This document shows positions 40,239-47,955 of a stretch of 64,000 nucleotides of DNA, piece by piece. This stretch comes from Rhodopseudomonas palustris (GTDB lineage Bacteria; Pseudomonadota; Alphaproteobacteria; Rhizobiales; Xanthobacteraceae), in the NCBI RefSeq assembly GCF_013415845.1, contig NZ_CP058907.1, positions 3,410,001 through 3,474,000 on the forward strand. Reading direction: 5' to 3'. Made by a program: the position numbers and the translations under genes. Under the pieces are notes generated by a model. The model ran no database searches and was not told the DNA's origin. It saw only the letters and a list, made by a program, of their open reading frames with translations. How positions within the stretch are numbered: position 1 is the stretch's first letter; each line of letters opens with the position of its first letter.

Positions 40239-41105
40239 TTACTTACACGGCTTGTCGGACTTGACCTCGAGCTTGCCCATCGCACCGGAAAGAACAAAGT
40301 CGTTGTAGTCGAGCACCAGTGAGCGCGAGACACCGTTCTCGTAGAGTTCGAACGACATCGCATAGACTGGCGTCTGCTCACCGGTGGCGGACTTGGCGTC
40401 GCGATCGTAATAGCTCACCGTCACCGGCCAGCGCGTCAGCGACTTCATCGCATCGTCATTGGTGGACGGATCGGGCGACACCACCGCACCGCTGCCTTTG
40501 ATCGGCTGCCCGATCACCGTCAGCGTGTTGTACACCTTCTCACCATTGTCCGAGCCGTCATACACCGACAGGTTCAGCAGCGACTTGCCGGCGCGTGCGG
40601 CTTCGATGATGCGTTCGATCTGCTCGGTCGGGAACACCGTTGCGCCGTCGAGTTCGAACGTCTTCTGCACCGGCTGCTTCAGCTTCACCGTGATATGATC
40701 GCCGGTGCGCTCGGCCATGCCGTCGACGTCGCTCTCCTTGGAGTCGTCCATCCGGGTGCCGATCTTGAACCGATAGCTCTTGCCGGCGGCGTCCTCCCAG
40801 CTCGACGAACGCAGGTCGCTGAGCGTGTTCTTGCCCTCGCCGCTCTGGATCTCGGACACCTGACGGAAATCCGAGGTGTAGCCCTCGCAGGCATTGCCCG
40901 AGAAATTGTACAGGATACGTCCGCGCACCGTGCTGATCGAAGCGTTGTTGCGCGTCTTCACCAGGCTGAGGTCGTATAGCGCCTGGTGCGGCAGGAAGTT
41001 GATCGCGGGGCCGGCGATGGCCGCCGATCCGGTCGACATGGCGAACACCGCCACGATTGCCAGAAGCCCCCGGCTCGGTCGCGTCGTCTGTCGTGACACG
41101 GGCAT
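40239..41105 (-). CDS. eipB: EipB-like envelope integrity protein (DUF1849)
   Basis: The 288-residue product has a signal peptide (GLLAIVAVFAMSTGSAAIAG) and the DUF1849 body with HQALYDLSLVK, GRILYNFSGNACEGY and YELYENGVS-type strands. EipB of Brucella is a periplasmic beta-spiral protein that maintains the envelope and has a conserved disulfide; here Cys73 and Cys287 are in the matching places. The ATG at 41105 (MPVSRQTTRPS) has a GGGAG site. The open frame continues far upstream over the RidA-like and GDPD genes but is not coding there. Confidence 0.88.
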   Translation of the reverse strand: MPVSRQTTRPSRGLLAIVAVFAMSTGSAAIAGPAINFLPHQALYDLSLVKTRNNASISTVRGRILYNFSGNACEGYTSDFRQVSEIQSGEGKNTLSDLRSSSWEDAAGKSYRFKIGTRMDDSKESDVDGMAERTGDHITVKLKQPVQKTFELDGATVFPTEQIERIIEAARAGKSLLNLSVYDGSDNGEKVYNTLTVIGQPIKGSGAVVSPDPSTNDDAMKSLTRWPVTVSYYDRDAKSATGEQTPVYAMSFELYENGVSRSLVLDYNDFVLSGAMGKLEVKSDKPCK

Positions 41106-41375
41106 GTCGTCTCCCTGATAGCGATCCAATGAGAATAGGTGGTGGCCGGAGTCGCCGCAACGGCCGCAACTTCCTGGACCATCGGATTGCGGTGAAATCA
41201 CGGAGCAATTTGGTTCAAACGCAGTTTGAACGGAACCGGCGGCCGGCTCTCGGCACGCGGGAATGGCCAGCCGCAAGTTGCAGCGGCTTGCTTGCAACAG
41301 CCGGCGCAATCGGCCAAACAAGACCGCCCGGCCGCACGGACTGCCGGGACGACGCGACGAGCAATGGGGATCGGC

Positions 41376-41843
41376 ATGACCGGGGTGATCGAGCAGAAAC
41401 TGACCGCGCAGGGCATCGTGTTGCACGAGCCGGCGAGCCCGGTCGCCAACTATGTCGGCTTCGTCCGCACCGGCAATCTGCTGGTGGTATCCGGGCAGGT
41501 CTGCTTCGATGGCGCAGGCAAGCTGGTCGCCCAGGGCAAGCTCGGCGCCGACGTCTCGATCGAACAGGGCAACGCCGCCGCCCGCGCCTGCGCGATCAAC
41601 CTGCTGGCGCAGCTCAAGGCCGCGCTGGGCGATCTCGACAAGGTGGTGCGTGTGGTGCGGCTGGGCGGCTTCATCAACTCGACGCCGGACTTCGTCGACG
41701 GGCCGAAGGTGATGAACGGCGCATCCGACCTGATGGTCGCCGTGTTCGGTGACAAGGGCCGCCACGCCCGTACGACGGTGGGCGTCGCCTCGCTGCCGGC
41801 CAATGCCGCGGTCGAGGTCGAAGGCCTGTTCGAAGTCGCGTAA
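41376..41843 (+). CDS. RidA family protein
   Basis: The 155-residue product belongs to the longer YjgF/RidA subgroup (LHEPASPVANYVGFVRTGNLLVVSGQ), with the trimer-interface strand MVAVFGDKGRHARTTVGVASLP. Most RidA members deaminate reactive enamines/imines; this longer type is poorly studied and lacks some of the active-site motif of canonical RidA, so activity is unproven. The ATG at 41376 has GGGGAT upstream; an ATG 12 bases earlier is also possible. It is followed by a GDPD-like gene at 18 bases. Confidence 0.85.
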   Translation: MTGVIEQKLTAQGIVLHEPASPVANYVGFVRTGNLLVVSGQVCFDGAGKLVAQGKLGADVSIEQGNAAARACAINLLAQLKAALGDLDKVVRVVRLGGFINSTPDFVDGPKVMNGASDLMVAVFGDKGRHARTTVGVASLPANAAVEVEGLFEVA

Positions 41844-41861
41844 CACGCGGGAGCCAAAGCG

Positions 41862-42608
41862 ATGCGCGCGCCCGACTGGCTGACAGCCCGACCGGTCGCG
41901 CATCGCGGCCTGCACGACCGCGCTCGTGGCATCGTCGAGAACATGCCCGGCGCGATCAACGCAGCGATCGCCGGCAATTTCAGCATCGAAGTGGACATCC
42001 AGCTCACCGCTGACGGTGAAGCGATGGTCCACCATGACGATAATCTCGGCCGACTGACCGACGGCGACGGCCCCCTGCTCGGGATGACGGCCGCGCAGCT
42101 CCGCCAGGTGCCGTTCAAGGACACGCCGGAGCGGATGATGTCGGTCGGCGAGCTGTTCGATCTCGTCGCCGGCCGCGCCGCGCTGGTGATCGAACTGAAG
42201 AGCCACTTCGACGGCGACCGCAAACTCGCCCGCCGGCTGCTCCAGGTGCTCGACAGCTACAAGGGGCCGGTCGCGGCGATGTCGTTCGATCCCGACCAAG
42301 TGCTGGCGCTACGCCAGCTCGCGCCGAAGCTGACGCGCGGCATCACCGCCGAGCGAAGCTATGACGACGCCTATTGGGCCAAGCTCAACGAGGCGCAACG
42401 CGACCCGATGGTGGCGCTGAAGCACGGCCTCAGGACTCAGCCGCATTTCGTCGCCTACCGGATCGACGACCTCCCTGCCCCGGCGCCGTGGATCGCGCGC
42501 AACCTGTTTGGCTGCGCGCTGCTGAGCTGGACGGTGCGCACTCCCGAACAGCGCGCGCGCGCCGCCCGCTATGCCGACCAAATGATCTTCGAGGGCTTTG
42601 TTCCGTAA
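41862..42608 (+). CDS. Glycerophosphodiester phosphodiesterase family protein
   Basis: The 248-residue product has the GDPD core: HRG at residues 14-16, IEVDIQLTADGEAMVHHDDNLGRLT, and VIELKSHFDGD. The family cleaves glycerophosphodiesters to glycerol-3-phosphate and an alcohol. It is a soluble form without a signal peptide, so a cytosolic role is likely. It lies in a four-gene plus-strand run from the RidA-like gene to the HIT gene. Confidence 0.88.
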   Translation: MRAPDWLTARPVAHRGLHDRARGIVENMPGAINAAIAGNFSIEVDIQLTADGEAMVHHDDNLGRLTDGDGPLLGMTAAQLRQVPFKDTPERMMSVGELFDLVAGRAALVIELKSHFDGDRKLARRLLQVLDSYKGPVAAMSFDPDQVLALRQLAPKLTRGITAERSYDDAYWAKLNEAQRDPMVALKHGLRTQPHFVAYRIDDLPAPAPWIARNLFGCALLSWTVRTPEQRARAARYADQMIFEGFVP

Positions 42609-42610
42609 TC

Positions 42611-43930
42611 GTGACCGCAACCGGTCTTGAACGGAGCACGGCAAACGCCCAATCTCTGCGGAATGACAGTCACCAGCGCTCTTTCCACCGGTTCGACGGC
42701 TTGACGGCATCCTCCGACATCACGCTGGAAGCGTTGTCCTCGGTGGATGCAATTGCCGCCGCCGACTGGGATGCCTGTGCGCGCTCCGGGACCATCGTCC
42801 CTCATCCGGACGGAGCCGGCGGCGCCTGCACCACCGCGACAGCCGCCTACAATCCGTTTCTCAGCCACGCGTTCTTCACCGCGCTCGAACAGTCGGGATC
42901 GGCGAGTCCCCGTACCGGCTGGGGACCGCGGCATCTGATCGCGAAGCACGAAGGCGCGATCGTCGGCATCGTGCCTTGCTATCTGAAGTCGCATTCGCAG
43001 GGCGAATACGTGTTCGACCGCGGCTGGGCCGATGCCTACGAGCGCGCCGGCGGCAACTACTATCCGAAGCTGCAAGTCTCGGTGCCGTTCACGCCTGCGA
43101 CCGGGCCGCGCCTGCTGATCCGCGATAGCGCGGATCCGGTGCGCATCGGCGGCGCGCTGACGAACGGGCTGATGGCGCTGTGCGATCTCAGCAAGGCGTC
43201 GTCGGTGCACGTCACCTTCGCGCGCGAGAGCGAATGGCGATTTCTCGCCGAGCGCGGCTTCCTGCAACGCACCGATCAGCAGTTTCACTGGCACAATGCC
43301 GGCTATTCCAGCTTCGACGACTTCCTGGCGACGATGAACTCGCGTCATCGCAAGGGGATCAAGCGCGAGCGGCGCGACGCGGTGGCAAACGGCATCACCA
43401 TCCACCACCTCACCGGCGCCGACATTACCGAAGATGCCTGGGATGCGTTCTTTGAGTTTTACATCGAGACAGGCTCGCGCAAATGGGGCCGTCCCTATCT
43501 GACCAGGGAGTTCTATTCCCTGATCGGCCAGAGCATGAGCGAGGACGTGCTGCTGGTGATGGCGAAGCGCAACGGCCGCTGGATTGCCGGCGCAATCAAC
43601 TTCATCGGCGGCGACACTCTGTTCGGCCGTCACTGGGGCGCGATCGAGCATCACCCGTTTCTGCACTTCGAGGTGTGCTACTATCAGGCCATCGACTTTG
43701 CGATCACGCGCGGCCTCAAGGTGGTCGAAGCAGGCGCACAGGGCGAGCACAAGATCGCACGTGGCTATCTGCCGCAGACCACCTACTCGGCGCACTTCAT
43801 CGCAGACCCGGCACTGCGCCGTGCGATCGCCGATTATCTGAAGCGCGAACGAATGTATGTTGACGAGATGGGCCGCGAACTGACCGAGGCCGGTCCTTTT
43901 AAAAAAGGTAACATCGCCGATCCGGCTTGA
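42611..43930 (+). CDS. FemAB-like / DUF482 GNAT-fold protein
   Basis: The product has the peptidogalycan-biosynthesis (DUF482) pattern: YNPFLSHAFFTALEQSGSA, GWGPRHLIAKHEGAIVGIVP, the YVFDRGWADAYERAGGNYYPKL stretch, RHRKGIKRERRDA, and SRKWGRPYLTREFY. FemAB-type GNAT proteins transfer aminoacyl groups to cell-wall precursors, but this branch has no proven substrate. The start is not clear: the GTG at 42611 directly after the GDPD stop is used; a TTG at 42701 is possible. It is full length relative to family members. Confidence 0.85.
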   Translation: MTATGLERSTANAQSLRNDSHQRSFHRFDGLTASSDITLEALSSVDAIAAADWDACARSGTIVPHPDGAGGACTTATAAYNPFLSHAFFTALEQSGSASPRTGWGPRHLIAKHEGAIVGIVPCYLKSHSQGEYVFDRGWADAYERAGGNYYPKLQVSVPFTPATGPRLLIRDSADPVRIGGALTNGLMALCDLSKASSVHVTFARESEWRFLAERGFLQRTDQQFHWHNAGYSSFDDFLATMNSRHRKGIKRERRDAVANGITIHHLTGADITEDAWDAFFEFYIETGSRKWGRPYLTREFYSLIGQSMSEDVLLVMAKRNGRWIAGAINFIGGDTLFGRHWGAIEHHPFLHFEVCYYQAIDFAITRGLKVVEAGAQGEHKIARGYLPQTTYSAHFIADPALRRAIADYLKRERMYVDEMGRELTEAGPFKKGNIADPA

Positions 43931-43979
43931 CCCGCCTATGCACGGTGAGGACAATCGCGCCGCCAAGCCCGGAGCAACC

Positions 43980-44408
43980 ATGACCGCTTACGATCCCGAG
44001 AATATTTTCGCCAAGATCCTGCGCGGCGAAATCCCGTGTCACAAAATCTATGAAGACGATCACGTCTTCGCCTTCCTCGACATCATGCCGCGTTCGACCG
44101 GCCACACGCTGGTGATCCCGAAAGCACCTGCGCGCAACATTCTCGACATCACGCCCGAGGATTTCGCCCATGTGGCGCGCGGCGCGCACAAGATCGCGCA
44201 CGCGGCGATGAAGGCGTTCAAAGCCGACGGCATCGTGGTGCAACAGTTCAGCGAACCGGCCGCCGGCCAGGTCGTCTATCATCTGCACATGCACGTGATG
44301 CCGCGCCATGAAGGCGTGCCGCTGCTGCCACCAGCATCGCGCAAGGAAGAGCCCGCGGTGCTCGAACAACATGCCGCGCAACTGAAGGCGGCGCTGGCGC
44401 AGAGCTGA
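43980..44408 (+). CDS. HIT family nucleotide-binding hydrolase (Hint-like)
   Basis: The 142-residue product has the histidine triad YHLHMHVMPRHEG at the C-terminal half and the preceding FLDIMPRSTGHTLVIPK of Hint/HinT proteins. They hydrolyse nucleoside phosphoramidates. The ATG at 43980 has a GGAGCAACC site. It ends the plus-strand run of RidA-, GDPD- and FemAB-like genes. Confidence 0.92.
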   Translation: MTAYDPENIFAKILRGEIPCHKIYEDDHVFAFLDIMPRSTGHTLVIPKAPARNILDITPEDFAHVARGAHKIAHAAMKAFKADGIVVQQFSEPAAGQVVYHLHMHVMPRHEGVPLLPPASRKEEPAVLEQHAAQLKAALAQS

Positions 44409-44413
44409 GACGG

Positions 44414-44875
44414 CTACTTCACCATCGAATGCACGCAGCGGTCCGGTTTCAAGTCGATCAGCGGCGTGCCGTCGAGGCAATCGAGGCCGCGCACCAACAC
44501 GGTCGCGCCCTCGATCCCGACTACCGCCACCGACGAAATCCCGATCGGGTTCGGTCGCAGCGGCGAGCGGAGTGCGAAGGTACCGCGCGGTCCGTCGATA
44601 CCGTGGCCACGCTGGATCACCAGATCACGCCGCGACAGATGCAGCCAATACACCACCTGCGCATGGGCGAACTTGTCGAGCCCCTGCAGCGCTTGCGTCC
44701 ACGGCTCGAAAATCTCGAGCCGGCATACCGGACCATCGGGACTACCCTGCCGCGGCGTCTCGCCGCGCGAGGTCCAGGGCGTGCGGATACGGCCGATGAA
44801 CACCAGACCGGCATCGGTCGGCGGCGGCGCCTCGACTACGACCTCACCTTCGCGGATCTCACCTCGGTCCATCAT
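44414..44875 (-). CDS. trmO: TrmO-like tRNA t6A37 methyltransferase family protein (TsaA)
   Basis: The 153-residue product matches the TsaA/TrmO core (IGRIRTPW, RGTFALRSPLRPNPIGISSVAV, DGTPLIDLKPD). TrmO adds a methyl group to N6-threonylcarbamoyladenosine at position 37 of tRNA. It is shorter than E. coli TrmO, which has an extra C-terminal domain. It faces the HIT gene and is 5 bases from it. Confidence 0.87.
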   Translation of the reverse strand: MMDRGEIREGEVVVEAPPPTDAGLVFIGRIRTPWTSRGETPRQGSPDGPVCRLEIFEPWTQALQGLDKFAHAQVVYWLHLSRRDLVIQRGHGIDGPRGTFALRSPLRPNPIGISSVAVVGIEGATVLVRGLDCLDGTPLIDLKPDRCVHSMVK

Positions 44876-44923
44876 CGTTCGCCTTCTGCTGACAGCCCGG
44901 TGTAGCGCGAAACCAAGCCGGTT

Positions 44924-45268
44924 TCATCGCCACCAAAGTTGGCCGATCAGCAGCACCGCCTCGCCCGCGACCACACCGGCGAAGATCGAGCGGCGCGCGG
45001 CAAGAAACACCGCAAAGCCCGCCGCCACCGATCCGTAGCGCAGCAGCGGCGACACGCTTGCCAACGCGCCCGGCGGCAGGAACAGGATCTGGGCAATCAC
45101 GCCGGCGAGGATCGCAGTCGCGACCGCGCGGACCCAAATCAAAAGCTCCGAGCCTTCGTCGATGCCGCCGCCGAGCCACAGCCCGAGCATCCGCCAGACT
45201 TCGTTCGGCAACACGCCGGCGAGCACCAGCACCATCAGCGCCTGCCAATTGCCGATGAAATCGCTCAT
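44924..45268 (-). CDS. azlD: Branched-chain amino acid exporter small subunit AzlD
   Basis: The 114-residue product is hydrophobic with four membrane helices (MVLVLAGVLPNEVWRMLG, TAILAGVIAQILFLP, VAAGFAVFLAARRS, GVVAGEAVLLIGQLWW) and matches AzlD. It pairs with AzlC as an exporter, in Bacillus for branched-chain amino acids and analogues. The start overlaps the azlC stop (ATGA). Confidence 0.87.
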   Translation of the reverse strand: MSDFIGNWQALMVLVLAGVLPNEVWRMLGLWLGGGIDEGSELLIWVRAVATAILAGVIAQILFLPPGALASVSPLLRYGSVAAGFAVFLAARRSIFAGVVAGEAVLLIGQLWWR

Positions 45269-46008
45269 GCCCGCCTCCGCCGCCGCATCCAGTGCACGCC
45301 GTAAGCGATCGTCCCGGCCGAGACGCCGCTGATCAGCACGTCGACGCCGGTATGCAGCAGCGCGACCAGCGGAAACAGCGCGAGCCCCAGCACCAACGCG
45401 ACGACGTCGGCGAGTTCGCGGCAGTTGCGCGCGGTCGACAGCAGAAACGCCAGCGGCGTCAGCAGCAGGATCGCGGCGCCGAACGACTGCGGCAGGTTTG
45501 CCGCGAGCAGAAAGCCGATCACGTTCGCGACGAGGCACACCGCGATCAGTCCGGTGCCGAGCCCGTTGGCGAAGGCGATGCGCCGCTCGCGCGGCACCTG
45601 CGGCAGCAGCCGGAAGCACTCCACCCACATCGTCACGGCGACGAAATGCGCCGGCAGCACGAGGTGCCGCAGCTTCGTCGTCGGCGTCCTCAGCATCGGC
45701 AGCACCGACACCACCATCGGAAACAGTCGGATTGCCGACACGGTGACGGCGATCGCCGCCTGCACCGGCGTCGCGCCGGAGCCGAGCGAGGAGATCAGGA
45801 TGATCTGCGCCGGGCCGGCCCACACCAGCACCGTGCTCAGCAGCACCCAGCCGAGGCTGAAATGGCTGTCGTGGGCCAATGCGCCGATACCGATGAAGGT
45901 CGCGAACAGCACCAGCGTCAGCACGCTGCCGCCGGCGGCAGCCAAGCCACGAAGAAAGGCACGGCCGGGGCTGTGCCACTGCGGCGAAATCGAGGAGGAA
46001 ACGGGCAT
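45265..46008 (-). CDS. azlC: Branched-chain amino acid exporter large subunit AzlC
   Basis: The 247-residue product has AzlC-type helices, including FIGIGALAHDSHFSLGWVLL, WAGPAQIILISSLGSGATPVQ and the SAIRLFPMVVSVLPMLR stretch. It overlaps azlD by 4 bases, so the subunits are translationally coupled. The ATG at 46008 opens MPVSSSISPQW. It is divergent from the PilZ gene. Confidence 0.87.
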   Translation of the reverse strand: MPVSSSISPQWHSPGRAFLRGLAAAGGSVLTLVLFATFIGIGALAHDSHFSLGWVLLSTVLVWAGPAQIILISSLGSGATPVQAAIAVTVSAIRLFPMVVSVLPMLRTPTTKLRHLVLPAHFVAVTMWVECFRLLPQVPRERRIAFANGLGTGLIAVCLVANVIGFLLAANLPQSFGAAILLLTPLAFLLSTARNCRELADVVALVLGLALFPLVALLHTGVDVLISGVSAGTIAYGVHWMRRRRRA

Positions 46009-46075
46009 GCGGTCTCTGCGAGTTACGCCCCATACGCCCTACCGCGGGCGCTGCGGTCAAGGCGCGACGTTTACC

Positions 46076-46090
46076 TTAACGATTGGTTTA
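46076..46090. promoter_or_regulatory. CtrA-like box upstream of the PilZ gene
   Basis: TTAA at 46076-46079, seven bases and TTTA at 46087-46090 differ by one base from the TTAA-N7-TTAA CtrA consensus. It lies about 70 bases ahead of the PilZ start and in the azlC/PilZ divergent gap. Confidence 0.35.
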
Positions 46091-46160
46091 TCTTCAGTCG
46101 AATTCGGGAATAAACACCACCTGTGATAGCAAAACACAACCATCGCGGCAGGAGGCGGGG

Positions 46161-46520
46161 ATGTTCGATCGACGGAGCACGTTGCGTCAGCGCGTTTACT
46201 ATGGTGGTCGCCTGGTGTTTCAGGCGCGCGCATCCACGTTCGACTGCATCGTGCGCAACTTCTCGGTGAATGGCGCGCAGGTCGAGGTCGACAATCCTGC
46301 GGCGGTGCCGGACACAGTCGAGTTGATGATCCCCCGTCAGGGCATCTCGTATTTCGGCCGGATCGTCTGGCGCCTCGAGAACATGGCCGGCCTTGTCCTG
46401 GATACGCCGCGGCGCCACGTGGATTCGCTGCCACTCGACATCGCGCTGCGGCTGCGCGCGACCGAACGCGTCAATCAGCAGCTCCGCACGCAGCTGAGCG
46501 AGCTGCGCTCCCAATTCTAA
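46161..46520 (+). CDS. PilZ domain protein
   Basis: The 119-residue product is a single PilZ domain: FDRRSTLRQRVYYGGRL followed by the c-di-GMP-type RNFSVNGAQVEV loop (NxSxxG form). Such proteins bind cyclic di-GMP; the arginine-rich entry motif differs from the standard RxxxR but RRSTLRQR supplies arginines, so binding is plausible rather than shown. The ATG at 46161 has an AGGAGGCGGGG site. PleD is in the same window. Confidence 0.87.
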   Translation: MFDRRSTLRQRVYYGGRLVFQARASTFDCIVRNFSVNGAQVEVDNPAAVPDTVELMIPRQGISYFGRIVWRLENMAGLVLDTPRRHVDSLPLDIALRLRATERVNQQLRTQLSELRSQF

Positions 46521-46536
46521 CCCGAGCTTCGCGCCG

Positions 46537-47568
46537 TCAGCCTCGATTGCGCAGCACCAGACACGCCTGCCCAGCCCGGCGGATCTGCTTGCACAGATCG
46601 TCCGCTTCGCCGCGCGTCTCGGCGCCAATCCGCACCTGATAGAACGGCCGGGTGCCGCGACTGCGGAACACGCCGCTCAGCAGCGTCGGGTCGCGCTCGC
46701 CGATCACCGCACTCAACCGTGAGATCGCCCGCGCGTAGCTCGCCAGCGCCCGGTTGCGATTGAAGCCGGCGGCGAGCTGCACGCCCCACGGCCGATCGGC
46801 GCCGAGCTTCACGCGTTGTTCGAGCTCGGCAACGAACGGGTTCGGCGCCCGCTTCAACAGCGCCATCAAGGTGCGGCAATCGGTGTCGCCCTTGGCCTCC
46901 GGCAGCTTCGCGGCACGGCCCGCTTTCGCCCAGTCGTCGACTGAACTGCCGGTGATCGCAAACACGTAGTCCCGCGTCTGCAGCGGCATGCCGCCGGTGC
47001 CGGCGAGCCATTCCTGCACCCGGCGCGGCCCGGCATTGTAGGCGGCGGCCGCCAGCCCGAGATTGCCGAACTGATCGCGCAGCTCCTTGAGGAATTCGGC
47101 CGACTTCGGCAGCGCCTGCACCGGATCGAACGGATCGAGCAGCCGGCGCTCGCTGGCGGTGCCCGGCATGAATTGCGCGATGCCTTGCGCGCGCTTACCG
47201 CTGCGCGTCACCGGCCCGACGGCATCCGGCTGAAACCGGCTCTCCTGCCAGATCACCCTGGCGAAAAACTCCAGCGGCAAATCGTGCGCTTTGGCGGCGG
47301 ATTCGATCATCAGGCAGATCGACTCGCGCGTGCCGGGGTCACCACCCTTGTCGGTGGCATCAGACGGCTTATCGCCTGGTGTGGCTTGATTGGGCTCAGC
47401 TGCAGGCTTGGCTTGGTCCGCGGCAGGCGCAGGCTTGCTGGGTTCGGCGGCGGCCGGCGGCGCAACAGCGTCCGTCCTTGGTTGTGGCGTTTCCTCGGCA
47501 TGCGCCGCGGCGCACGCGAGCAAGACGAGCGCGGCCGCTGCGGACGCAAGCCAAGGTGCCCGGATCAT
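46537..47568 (-). CDS. Lytic murein transglycosylase with a C-terminal SPOR-like domain
   Basis: The 343-residue product starts with a signal peptide and a 60-residue alanine/proline-rich linker, then a lytic transglycosylase domain with the catalytic Glu109 in VIWQESRFQPDAVG, GIAQFMPGTA and LAAAAYNAGP. The C-terminal part (GVQLAAGFNRNRALASYARA ... FYQVRIGAETRGEADDLCKQIR) resembles a SPOR repeat that binds denuded peptidoglycan. It cuts the glycan strand with 1,6-anhydro product. It lies head to tail against the PilZ gene. Confidence 0.9.
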   Translation of the reverse strand: MIRAPWLASAAAALVLLACAAAHAEETPQPRTDAVAPPAAAEPSKPAPAADQAKPAAEPNQATPGDKPSDATDKGGDPGTRESICLMIESAAKAHDLPLEFFARVIWQESRFQPDAVGPVTRSGKRAQGIAQFMPGTASERRLLDPFDPVQALPKSAEFLKELRDQFGNLGLAAAAYNAGPRRVQEWLAGTGGMPLQTRDYVFAITGSSVDDWAKAGRAAKLPEAKGDTDCRTLMALLKRAPNPFVAELEQRVKLGADRPWGVQLAAGFNRNRALASYARAISRLSAVIGERDPTLLSGVFRSRGTRPFYQVRIGAETRGEADDLCKQIRRAGQACLVLRNRG

Positions 47569-47955
47569 GCGCGGTTTCCCTTCAACGGCCGCATTCCTTG
47601 ACTCACCCAGGCAACGGACTAGCAATTCCACAGTACAGTTTCGGGAACGCATGATGGCCGAAACTTATCCGAATGCCAGCGTCGCGAACGCTCTCGAAAG
47701 CTGTGCGAGAGTCTGGGACGAAACGGCGCAGCAATACCGCAAGCCTCGTTGTCGTCTCGTCTTTCCGGCAATTGCCTGCTCGACCCGTTGGACTAAAACG
47801 TCGATTCGAAACGCCACGCGCGAACCGCGGTATCGATACCGCAGGTTCGGACTCGCCAAGGGACGACGACCATCAAGCGCAAACAACCAAAACAGCGCCG
47901 GCCGAAGAAGAAGCATCACGGCGGTCAGCCGCGACCGTCCGCGGCTGCACAAGCG
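47569..47955. other. Intergenic 387 bases before the GT39-like gene
   Basis: No separate gene is convincing. The reading frame of the next gene extends upstream to at least 47872 without an ATG, GTG or TTG before 47956. An ATC codon at 47872, preceded by AAGGGA, would start a basic N-terminus (IKRKQPKQRRPKKKHH). The promoter of the divergent transglycosylase must also lie here. Confidence 0.4.

Noticed and set aside
40239..42299. A single 686-residue minus-strand reading frame covering eipB and upstream DNA
   Set aside because: Only the part from 41105 to 40239 has protein-like character and a signal peptide; the upstream half mirrors the RidA-like and GDPD genes on the other strand.
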